From the NCBI GenBank assembly GCA_016303175.1, contig JAEDMF010000076.1, forward strand, positions 1 through 7,942: a stretch of 7,942 bases of DNA, in the 5' to 3' direction. Positions 1 to 6,314 of this stretch are shown here, piece by piece. The stretch is from Bacteroidales bacterium (lineage in GTDB: Bacteria > Bacteroidota > Bacteroidia > Bacteroidales > UBA932). The notes below the pieces were generated by a model that had not been told where the DNA came from, did no database searches, and worked only from the letters and a program-made list of their open reading frames with translations. The stretch's first letter is position 1, and each line of letters begins with the position of its first letter. Made by a program: the position numbers and the translations under genes.

Positions 1-1
1 A

Positions 2-352
2 GCGTCGAACACTCGCATCACTATGATAATTTTTCTCAGCTACAGCGGGAAATGGGATATAGTTCAGGCTACACAACGGATAGTTGCGGAGGCTCTTGCC
101 GATCCCGGACACGCGCCGGAAGTGACTATGGATTTGATACGCGACCATCTCGTGACGGCATCTTGGCCGGATCCCGACCTGATAATACGCACCAGCGGCG
201 AGCAGAGGCTGTCCAATTACCTGCTATGGCAAGCAGCTTATTCGGAATACTACTTCACCCCCGTGTTGTGGCCCGATTTTCGCGAGAAGGAGTTCGCCGC
301 GGCCCTCAAGGAATATGCGCTCAGGGACAGAAGGTATGGCAAAACCAAATAA
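2..352 (+). CDS. uppS: Undecaprenyl diphosphate synthase (isoprenyl transferase), C-terminal part
   Basis: This is the 3' end of a cis-prenyltransferase gene cut by the left window edge; 116 residues are visible and the frame is open from base 2. The enzyme condenses isopentenyl diphosphate units onto farnesyl diphosphate to give the C55 carrier lipid precursor used for peptidoglycan and surface glycans, working at the cytoplasmic face of the membrane. The visible signatures are SYSGKWDI and, further on, PDPDLIIRTSGEQRLSNYLL followed by WQAAYSEYYF and LWPDF, which match the conserved C-terminal regions of the family; the Arg residues of RTSGEQR are those that bind the isopentenyl diphosphate. 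It ends in RRYGKTK, a normal family terminus, so the 3' end is intact. The fragment is a little under half of the usual ~240-250 residues. Methionines within the fragment are internal, not starts. bamA follows after 31 bases, probably in the same operon. Confidence 0.96.
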   Translation, partial: ASNTRITMIIFLSYSGKWDIVQATQRIVAEALADPGHAPEVTMDLIRDHLVTASWPDPDLIIRTSGEQRLSNYLLWQAAYSEYYFTPVLWPDFREKEFAAALKEYALRDRRYGKTK

Positions 353-358
353 TCTGCT

Positions 359-366
359 TATATTTG
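359..366 (+). promoter_or_regulatory. Possible internal promoter -7 box (TATATTTG) before bamA
   Basis: TATATTTG fits the Bacteroidota -7 consensus TAnnTTTG and lies in the 31-base gap between uppS and bamA. A start site about 4 bases past the box would leave a leader of roughly 14 bases. I see no clear TTG-type -33 element at the expected distance upstream, so this may be chance. If real, it would let bamA and the genes after it be transcribed independently of uppS. Confidence 0.3.
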
Positions 367-383
367 TGAGTTTTTAGGACAGG

Positions 384-2960
384 ATGCGTTTGTTTCGTCT
401 AATATTTTTTTGTGCGGCATTCATTATGGTGTTGTTTCCCGTTATGGCTTCGGCCGCGGGTACAGTGCCTGTAATCAGCTACTCATCGCCCAAGGAGTAC
501 ATTGTCGGAGGCATAGAATGTGAGGGTGCGCGTAATTTTTCAAAAGAACAGATAATACAGCTTACCGGGCTGCGCAAGGGTATGAAGGTGACGGTTCCCG
601 GAGATGACATCAGCAACATCATCAAGCGTCTTTGGATGCAGAAGTACTTCGAGGACGTGAGCCTTAGTATCAGTCATTTGTCTCCCGCGGGCGACAGTGC
701 TTATTTCAAACTAAGCGTAGTGGAGCGCCCGAGGGTGTCGCATTTCACTTTCTCGAATGTCAAGCAGGGTGAGCAGAAGGACCTCAACGAGCGTCTCAAC
801 GTCAAGAGAGGACAGGCTTTCTCGGAGTATCTCCAGAGCGCCAGCATAGACATTATCAAGCGTTATTACAAGGAAAAAGGTTTCCAGCAGGTTGAGGTGG
901 AGGTGAGAACCAAGCCCGATACTATGATTCGTGGAGCCATACGCGTGAATTTTTATGTCAACAAGGGCGAGAAGGTCCGCATCAAGCGCATCAATTTCGA
1001 GGGAAACGACAACGTGAAGGACTTCAAGTTGATGCACAGTATGAAGAAGACCAGGGATATGAGGCTGATGAACTTCTTCAAGAGCAAGAAATTTGACGAG
1101 AAGGAGTATCCCAACGACAAGAACAACCTGATCAGCACCTTCAACGAGGCCGGTTACCGTGACGCCCGCATAGTGAAGGATTCAATATATTACATTGAAC
1201 CTTACCGCCTCGGCATAGACTTCAAGTTCGAGGAGGGCAAGAAATATTATTTTCGTGACATTACTTGGACGGGCAACTCCGTATATCCCTCCGAACTGCT
1301 TTCAAGCATACTCAAAATCAAGAAGGGGGATGTGTACGATGTCGTTACGATGGAGAAGCGCCTGTTCGGCGACGGCAAGCAGGAGGAAGCCGACGTTTCC
1401 AAGTTGTATAAGGACAACGGCTATCTTTTCTTCAATGTCCAGCCTGTCGAGGTCAATATCGACGGCGACAGCGTGGACGTGGAGATGAGAGTTGTGGAGG
1501 GCAAGCCGGCGTATTTGAACAATATCGTCATCAACGGCAATGATTTGACCAACGAAAAAGTTGTCCGCCGGGCCCTGTTCACCCGTCCGGGTTATCTTTT
1601 CAGCCAAACTGATTTCGAGCGCTCCATCAGGGAAATCGCCTCGATGGGCCAGTTCGACCCTGAGGCCATTATGAGTCCCGGAGGTTATTCGGTTATCCCC
1701 AATCAGGCCAACAATACGGTGGACATTATATATAATGTAAAGGAGAAACCCTCGTCCCAGCTCGAACTTTCCGGTGGTTGGGGCGGCAATACCTTCGTGG
1801 CCACTGTCGGAGTGAGCTTCAACAACTTCTCCACCCATCGTATGTTCGAGAAGGGCGCGTGGCGGCCGGTTCCCCTCGGAGACGCCCAGAACCTTGCAAT
1901 ACGTTTCCAGACCAACGGCACCTATTACACCAGTGCCTCCGCAAGTTTCGTGGAGCCTTGGCTTTTCGGCAAAAAGCCTACTTCCTTGAATGTTTCCGTC
2001 TATTATACCCGCCAGACCAACTCCTATATGTATCTGAACATTCTCAACAATGATCAGTATATGGAGGTGTACGGTGCCGTCGCAGGTATAGGCACCCGCC
2101 TCAAATGGCCTGACAACTTCTTTGTGCTCCAGAACACCCTGAGCTGGCAGACCTACAAGCTCCAGAACTGGAACTACAACTTCCTGTTCAATACGGGTAT
2201 TTCGCACAACTTCGCCTATACCATTACTTTGATGAGGAACAGCACTGACCAGCAGATATACCCCCGCCAGGGTTCCGACTTGTCCCTGTCCCTGTCCCTG
2301 ACTCCTCCCTATTCTCTGCTGCGCCGCTATACCTACGATAGCGACGGCAATAAGGTCAAGGTGAACGACCCGATGAAGATAGACTACAGCAAGCAGACTT
2401 CTTCCCAGAGATACAATTGGATTGAGTACCACAAATGGCATTTGAAGGCCACATTCTATACTAAAATTGTCGGTGATCTCGTACTGATGGCAAGGGCCCA
2501 GTTCGGTTATCTGGGCTACTACAACAAGAATTGGGGATATTCTCCTTTCGAAGGCTTCCTAGTGGGCGGTGACGGTATGAGCGGTTACAATACCTACGGT
2601 TCGGAAATCATTTCCCTGCGAGGTTACGAGAACTACTCCCTGACTCCCACAGCCACATCCTCATACAGCGATTCTTACGCCTATGCCGGCAACGTGTACG
2701 ACAAATTCACCATAGAGCTCCGCTATCCCGTTCTGCTCAAGCCCCAATCCACCATTTATGTGCTCGGTTTCCTTGAGGGCGGCAACTGCTGGAGCGATAT
2801 CAGGAATTTCAACCCTTTCAAAATCAAACGTTCGGCTGGTGTCGGCGTGAGGGTATTCCTCCCTATGATAGGCTTGCTTGGTGTTGACTGGGGTTATGGC
2901 TTCGACGATGCCACCCACGGCAAGAGCCAGTTCCATTTCGTGATAGGACAGCAATTCTGA
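384..2960 (+). CDS. bamA: Outer membrane protein assembly factor BamA (Omp85 family)
   Basis: This encodes an 858-residue Omp85 protein, the central subunit of the machine that folds beta-barrel proteins into the outer membrane. Residues 1-24 form a signal peptide ending in a plausible ASA/AG cleavage site. Five POTRA domains can be traced at roughly 39-115, 116-195, 197-284, 287-373 and 374-455; several carry the typical glycine-turn pattern such as INFEGNDNV (203-211) and IVINGNDLTNEKV (381-393). The barrel starts near 457 with LELSGGWGG. It includes SFNNFS, WRPVPLGD and SFVEPWLFGKKP, which I recognise from BamA of this phylum. The loop-6 RGY motif is R746-G747-Y748, and the chain ends in FHFVIGQQF with the terminal Phe expected of outer membrane barrels. 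Length is normal for Bacteroidota. The start at 384 gives the complete signal peptide; AGGA lies 4 bases before it. It sits between uppS and ompH, a common arrangement. Confidence 0.97.
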   Translation: MRLFRLIFFCAAFIMVLFPVMASAAGTVPVISYSSPKEYIVGGIECEGARNFSKEQIIQLTGLRKGMKVTVPGDDISNIIKRLWMQKYFEDVSLSISHLSPAGDSAYFKLSVVERPRVSHFTFSNVKQGEQKDLNERLNVKRGQAFSEYLQSASIDIIKRYYKEKGFQQVEVEVRTKPDTMIRGAIRVNFYVNKGEKVRIKRINFEGNDNVKDFKLMHSMKKTRDMRLMNFFKSKKFDEKEYPNDKNNLISTFNEAGYRDARIVKDSIYYIEPYRLGIDFKFEEGKKYYFRDITWTGNSVYPSELLSSILKIKKGDVYDVVTMEKRLFGDGKQEEADVSKLYKDNGYLFFNVQPVEVNIDGDSVDVEMRVVEGKPAYLNNIVINGNDLTNEKVVRRALFTRPGYLFSQTDFERSIREIASMGQFDPEAIMSPGGYSVIPNQANNTVDIIYNVKEKPSSQLELSGGWGGNTFVATVGVSFNNFSTHRMFEKGAWRPVPLGDAQNLAIRFQTNGTYYTSASASFVEPWLFGKKPTSLNVSVYYTRQTNSYMYLNILNNDQYMEVYGAVAGIGTRLKWPDNFFVLQNTLSWQTYKLQNWNYNFLFNTGISHNFAYTITLMRNSTDQQIYPRQGSDLSLSLSLTPPYSLLRRYTYDSDGNKVKVNDPMKIDYSKQTSSQRYNWIEYHKWHLKATFYTKIVGDLVLMARAQFGYLGYYNKNWGYSPFEGFLVGGDGMSGYNTYGSEIISLRGYENYSLTPTATSSYSDSYAYAGNVYDKFTIELRYPVLLKPQSTIYVLGFLEGGNCWSDIRNFNPFKIKRSAGVGVRVFLPMIGLLGVDWGYGFDDATHGKSQFHFVIGQQF
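2283..2300 (+). repeat. Tandem hexanucleotide (TCCCTG x3) inside bamA
   Basis: Three perfect TCCCTG units encode alternating Ser-Leu (S634 to L639), preceded by another Leu. Alternation of polar and hydrophobic residues is what a membrane beta-strand needs, so the repeat is most simply explained by protein structure plus uniform codon choice. Gain or loss of a unit would stay in frame and change strand length by two residues. Confidence 0.6.
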
Positions 2961-2987
2961 TGAATAATTATTGAAAATCAAGATAGT

Positions 2988-3551
2988 ATGAAAAAGATTC
3001 TTTTGATCGCCGCTATGGCAATGGTCAGCTCAGCGGCATTCGCCCAGAAGTTCGCTCACGTGAACTCTCAGGAGGTGCTTCAACTCATGCCTCAGATGGA
3101 TGAGGTACGCGAGAAGATGGAAACCATCAACAAGGATAACGAGGAAGTGCTCAAGTCAATGTACGACGAGTTCCAGACCAAGTATCAGCTTTATCAGCAG
3201 AAGGCTTCTACCTGGACTGCCGCCGTAAGGGAGAGCAAGGAGAAGGAACTCAGCGAGATTCAGACCCGCGTGCAGGAGACCCAGCAGTCTATGCAGCAGG
3301 AAATGCAGCAGATTCAGGCCAACCTGACAGCTCCCGTAATGAAGGCTTGCCAGGATGCAATCGACAAAATCGCCAAGGAGGGTGGCTATATATATGTATT
3401 TGACGCCACCTCTGTGGTTTATGTGGATCCCGCCCAGAGCGTGGACATTACTCCTGAGGTGCGCAAGGCCCTCAATATCCCCGAAGGACGTACTCTCGAG
3501 TCTCTCCAGAAGGAACTTCAGGCAAAGGCGGACGCAGCTGCCCAACAGTAG
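2988..3551 (+). CDS. ompH: OmpH/Skp-family periplasmic chaperone
   Basis: This encodes a 187-residue OmpH/Skp-like protein. Skp is a trimeric periplasmic holdase that grips unfolded outer membrane proteins between long helical arms and delivers them to BamA. Residues 1-19 are a signal peptide ending AAFA, with cleavage before Q20. The mature protein starts with KFAHVNSQEVLQLMPQ, the family's first strand. Residues about 35-115 are rich in Gln, Glu, Lys and Met and should form the helical coiled-coil arms. The chain then returns to the core with IAKEGGYIYVFDA and VVYVDP (128-148). It ends in a low-complexity Ala/Gln tail. Length is typical. It follows bamA by 27 bases and precedes nhaA by 31, so co-transcription is likely. 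Only one ompH copy is seen, whereas many Bacteroidales carry two in tandem. The exact client range is inference from E. coli Skp. Confidence 0.93.
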   Translation: MKKILLIAAMAMVSSAAFAQKFAHVNSQEVLQLMPQMDEVREKMETINKDNEEVLKSMYDEFQTKYQLYQQKASTWTAAVRESKEKELSEIQTRVQETQQSMQQEMQQIQANLTAPVMKACQDAIDKIAKEGGYIYVFDATSVVYVDPAQSVDITPEVRKALNIPEGRTLESLQKELQAKADAAAQQ

Positions 3552-3582
3552 GCCGGAGCAGGCGATATAAAATCCTCGCTTT

Positions 3583-5022
3583 ATGAAGCTGATTCCTATT
3601 TATAAATGGAATAAAAGCAGAGTAGAGTTCAACCGCAAGAGCGGCAGAATAACAAGACAGCCCTGGTTTCAGGGCGTTTTGTTGTTATGCTGTGTCCTCC
3701 TTGCAATGCTCCTGGCCAATTTGCCCGCCACCCGCCATCTCTACCACGCTGTACTGAATCTCAATATCCAGTTCCATTTCTTCAATGACAGCCACAATCT
3801 GGATGTGCTTTTCCCCCGCGATATGACGGTGGAGAAGTTCATCAACGATATCCTGATGACTGTCTTTTTCTTTACTGTTGGTCTGGAGATACGCAGGGAA
3901 ATTTCTTCCGGCGAACTCTCGTCAGTGCGCAAGGCCCTTATGCCCGTAGTGGCGGCTCTTGGTGGCGTGGTGATGCCGGCCCTGATTTTCTCGGCGGTCA
4001 ATTACGGCACTCAGGCTACCACCGGCTGGGGTATTCCTACAGCTACCGACATTGCCTTTGCAGTCTGCATACTGACCGTACTGGGCGACAAGGTTCCGGT
4101 ATCGATGAAGGTTTTCCTAACTGCTCTTGCTATTGCGGATGATTTGATTGCGATACTTGTCGTGGCAATATTCTATGGAGGCTCGGTCAATTTCGTACTC
4201 CTGAGCATAGCTCTGGCCCTTGCTGCCGCTGCCCTGCTCATACGCCGCGCAGGAGAGAAGAGAATGTTCCCTTATATCGTGATTGCCCTGATGGTGTGGG
4301 TACTCTTCTATTATTCGGGAGTGCATGCTACAATGTCAGGCGTGGTTATGGCCTTCCTCATTCCTTCGGAGCCCCTGTACAACAAGGAGGAATTCTATAA
4401 ACTGCGCGCTCATTATATGCAGAAGATGGATTCTCTGGCAGACATTGATGAGGAAAAATTTCCCAATGGTCCCCAGAAGCACTGCCTGCGCCGTCTGCAC
4501 CGTATATCTATGGGGTCGATGGATATGAGTTATCAGCTGGAACACGCCCTGAGCCCTTGGGTGAACTATCTCATAATGCCTCTGTTCGCGCTCGCCAACG
4601 CCGGGGTGACCATTCCTTCACCGGAAAGTTTCAATATCTTTGCCCACACTGTTGCCGGTCATCCGGAGTACGGTCTGGTAGGACTGGGGATTTTCCTCGG
4701 TCTCGTTCTGGGCAAGCCTCTCGGAATTACTCTTTTCAGTTTCGTGGCGGTGAAGGTTAAAGCCGCCGAAATGCCTAAGGGAGCATCCTGGCCCATGTTT
4801 TTCGCCGTGGCTTGTCTGGGCGGCATAGGTTTTACAATGAGCATTTTCGTGGATACTCTCTCATTCGGGGATATCGCAGATGCCCAGGCTGTCGCAACAA
4901 TGAGAGATGCAGGCAAGATAGCTGTACTGCTTGCTTCTGCCACAGCTGCCGTTCTGGGGTCGGTGCTGGTCAACCTTTTTGCCGCCTGCACACGTAATGC
5001 CAGAGAACCACTCCGACACTAA
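3583..5022 (+). CDS. nhaA: Na+/H+ antiporter NhaA
   Basis: This 479-residue inner membrane protein exports Na+ (or Li+) in exchange for H+, controlling sodium and pH homeostasis. Residues matching the E. coli active site are present: IPTATDIAFA (D156, like Asp133), ALAIADDL (D186-D187, like Asp163/Asp164), and LGKPLGITLF (K378, like Lys300). YSGVHATMSG (H248) matches the conserved His225 region. About 12 membrane segments are expected, and GGIGFTMSIF (413-422) is a further family signature. It is ~90 residues longer than E. coli NhaA (388). Much of the excess is a charged cytoplasmic insertion at about 266-314 between IPSEPLY and QLEHALSPWVNYL, plus a longer N-terminus; a similar insertion is, as I recall, common in Bacteroidota. 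The C-terminal 16 codons and stop overlap the convergent methyltransferase gene by 53 bases. Placement just after ompH suggests co-transcription with the envelope genes; I see no promoter box in the 31-base gap. Confidence 0.96.
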   Translation: MKLIPIYKWNKSRVEFNRKSGRITRQPWFQGVLLLCCVLLAMLLANLPATRHLYHAVLNLNIQFHFFNDSHNLDVLFPRDMTVEKFINDILMTVFFFTVGLEIRREISSGELSSVRKALMPVVAALGGVVMPALIFSAVNYGTQATTGWGIPTATDIAFAVCILTVLGDKVPVSMKVFLTALAIADDLIAILVVAIFYGGSVNFVLLSIALALAAAALLIRRAGEKRMFPYIVIALMVWVLFYYSGVHATMSGVVMAFLIPSEPLYNKEEFYKLRAHYMQKMDSLADIDEEKFPNGPQKHCLRRLHRISMGSMDMSYQLEHALSPWVNYLIMPLFALANAGVTIPSPESFNIFAHTVAGHPEYGLVGLGIFLGLVLGKPLGITLFSFVAVKVKAAEMPKGASWPMFFAVACLGGIGFTMSIFVDTLSFGDIADAQAVATMRDAGKIAVLLASATAAVLGSVLVNLFAACTRNAREPLRH

Positions 5023-5515
5023 CGGAGACATTTAGCGAATGTTTGGTGCCCCATTGGGGGATTTCAAGAGCGTAGTCGGCCATGTCGACTGCGCTCTGTT
5101 GTACTCCTTCCACTTCATTGCCGAAGATGAAAGCTACTTTTTCTTTGAGATCGGCGGCCGCTTCGGGGAAATCCTGCAGGTTCAGGGAACCTTCCGTCTG
5201 CTCCACTGCCACTATGCTGTAACCTTCGGCTTTCAATCTCGCTATGGCCTCCAGCGTATCTGAAAAACTCTCCCAAGGAACACTCAGTTCCGCTCCGAGA
5301 GCCGTTTTGTGTATTTCCGCAGACGGGGGCGTGGCGCAAATACCGCAAAGCACGACCTTGTCAGCCTTGAAGGCGTCGGCCGTGCGAAAGGCGGAACCCA
5401 CATTGTGGGCGCTGCGGATATTGTCCAGGACCACGGCTACGCCGCTGCCGGCGCTGTGGGCATATTCGTCGGCGCTAATGCGGCCGAGTTCGCTGTTGAG
5501 CAGTTTGCGTTTCAT
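4970..5515 (-). CDS. SpoU/TrmH-family RNA 2'-O-methyltransferase
   Basis: This 181-residue protein belongs to the SPOUT class, which methylates ribose 2'-OH groups in tRNA or rRNA using S-adenosylmethionine. All three family motifs are visible: motif 1 is LDNIRSAHNVGSAFRTADAF, with R44 the likely catalytic Arg; motif 2 is FIFGNEVEGV (129-138); motif 3 is EIPQWGTKHSLNVSVSVGVV, with N162 in the cofactor-binding knot. It is a minimal version with essentially only the catalytic domain, lacking the N-terminal RNA-binding extension of larger relatives such as RlmB. The target nucleotide cannot be read from sequence, so I give no symbol. It is the last gene of the minus-strand unit, 37 bases after yggS, and no Shine-Dalgarno precedes the chosen ATG. 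That ATG leaves the 30-odd residues expected before motif 1. Its last 16 codons overlap the 3' end of nhaA, but N162 lies outside the overlap. Confidence 0.93.
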   Translation of the reverse strand: MKRKLLNSELGRISADEYAHSAGSGVAVVLDNIRSAHNVGSAFRTADAFKADKVVLCGICATPPSAEIHKTALGAELSVPWESFSDTLEAIARLKAEGYSIVAVEQTEGSLNLQDFPEAAADLKEKVAFIFGNEVEGVQQSAVDMADYALEIPQWGTKHSLNVSVSVGVVLWHYVCRRQKG

Positions 5516-5552
5516 TTGGAAATTCTTGTCAGTCTTTCGGGCAACCGAGGTT

Positions 5553-6314
5553 TCAGTCTTGTTCCCGGTCGAATATCGCGCTACCTATCCTCACCATTGT
5601 GGCACCGTGCCTGAGGGCTATGAGATAGTCACCGGACATTCCTATGGAAAGTTCTTTGAATTCTTTCAAATTAGGGCAGCTGCGTCTAATTTCATTCCAT
5701 AAGGCTTCGATTCTGGAGAAGTCGTTTTCGATGAGACCCTCGTCGTCGCTGTGTGAGGCCATTCCCATCAGCCCGCATATTCTGATATGCGGCCACAATT
5801 CCGCCCCGCACCCTCTCTCTTCGTCGCCTTTGCTTCCGCCCTTGCCCTCCGCATCACATCCGCTTCCAGCGTCGCACTTGCTTTCGCCTCTTGCCGCATT
5901 CACCCGTCGGGCCAAATCGAGTGTCTCCTCCCCGCTGAATCCCTGCTTGGTCTCTTCCCTGCCTATATGCACCTCCAGAAGGACGTTGACCATTTTGCCC
6001 GCAGCTGCCGCCCATTTTTCAACAGCGTTCATAAGTCGCTCACTGTCAATACTGTGAATCATACTGCAATAGGGTAGTACATAGCGCAACTTGTTGGTCT
6101 GCAGATGGCCTATGAAGTGCCAGCATATATCCTCGGGCAAGGTGCTTGCCTTGGCGCTGAGTTCCAGAGGCCTGTTTTCTGCAAAGACTCTCTGCCCGGC
6201 GTCGTATGCTTCGAGAAGTTCCTCCCTGCTTCTGTATTTGGACACAGCCACCAGCTGTACCCCTTCCGGGATGGTTTGTGATATTCTTTTCAGATTCTCT
6301 GCGATAGTTCTCAT
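5553..6314 (-). CDS. yggS: YggS/PLPBP-family pyridoxal phosphate homeostasis protein
   Basis: This 253-residue protein resembles the YggS/PROSC family, single-domain TIM-barrel proteins that hold pyridoxal 5'-phosphate and help keep vitamin B6 and amino acid pools in balance; no enzymatic reaction is established. LVAVSKYRSREELLEAY carries the cofactor lysine (K26). Other signatures are FAENRPLEL, CWHFIGHLQTNKLRYVLP (65-81), IHSIDSERL, IRICGLMGMA (178-187), LSIGMSGDYLIALRHGATMV, and the terminal VRIGSAIFD. Some positions vary from the usual form, for example ENRPLEL where many relatives have ENRVQEL. The main oddity is an extra segment at about 142-173, rich in Gly, Cys, Lys, Asp and Glu, between a surface helix and the strand starting HIRIC. 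The stop of the upstream gene overlaps this ATG as ATGA, and a strong Shine-Dalgarno lies 7 bases before it, so the start is secure. The reading frame is intact through the insert. Confidence 0.94.
   Translation of the reverse strand: MRTIAENLKRISQTIPEGVQLVAVSKYRSREELLEAYDAGQRVFAENRPLELSAKASTLPEDICWHFIGHLQTNKLRYVLPYCSMIHSIDSERLMNAVEKWAAAAGKMVNVLLEVHIGREETKQGFSGEETLDLARRVNAARGESKCDAGSGCDAEGKGGSKGDEERGCGAELWPHIRICGLMGMASHSDDEGLIENDFSRIEALWNEIRRSCPNLKEFKELSIGMSGDYLIALRHGATMVRIGSAIFDREQD
5797..5891 (-). repeat. Degenerate Gly/Cys/charged repeat insertion within yggS
   Basis: Codons 142-173 of yggS encode a low-complexity stretch beginning GESKCDAGSGCDAEGKGG and continuing with SKGDEERGCGAE. The units GSKCDA-like, GSGCDAEG and GGSKGDEE look like divergent copies of one short motif. 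C147, C153 and C169 lie in it. The family normally has only a short loop here before the strand HIRICGLMGM. Length is in frame, so the gene is not broken. Boundaries are approximate. Confidence 0.65.

Noticed and set aside
1302..2441. A 379-codon open frame on the minus strand inside bamA
   Set aside because: It lies wholly antisense to the well-supported POTRA and barrel coding region, shows no recognisable domain, and is explained by codon bias of bamA.
3562..3582. Possible GCGA/TCGC hairpin between ompH and nhaA as a terminator
   Set aside because: The stem is four base pairs with a 10-base loop and only three T residues follow, too weak to call.
5011..5059. Hairpins (CTCCG/CGGAG, ACATT/AATGT, CCCC-ATT-GGGG) as terminators after nhaA
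   Set aside because: Stems are only 4-5 base pairs, no run of T follows on either strand, and the bases encode the conserved third motif of the methyltransferase.
5797..5891. Frameshift or pseudogene in yggS
   Set aside because: The inserted stretch is in frame and all downstream family motifs to the C-terminus are intact.
5644..6077. Overlapping plus-strand open frames rich in Ser, Pro and Leu opposite yggS
   Set aside because: They mirror the yggS coding sequence, including its Gly-rich insertion, and have no independent support.
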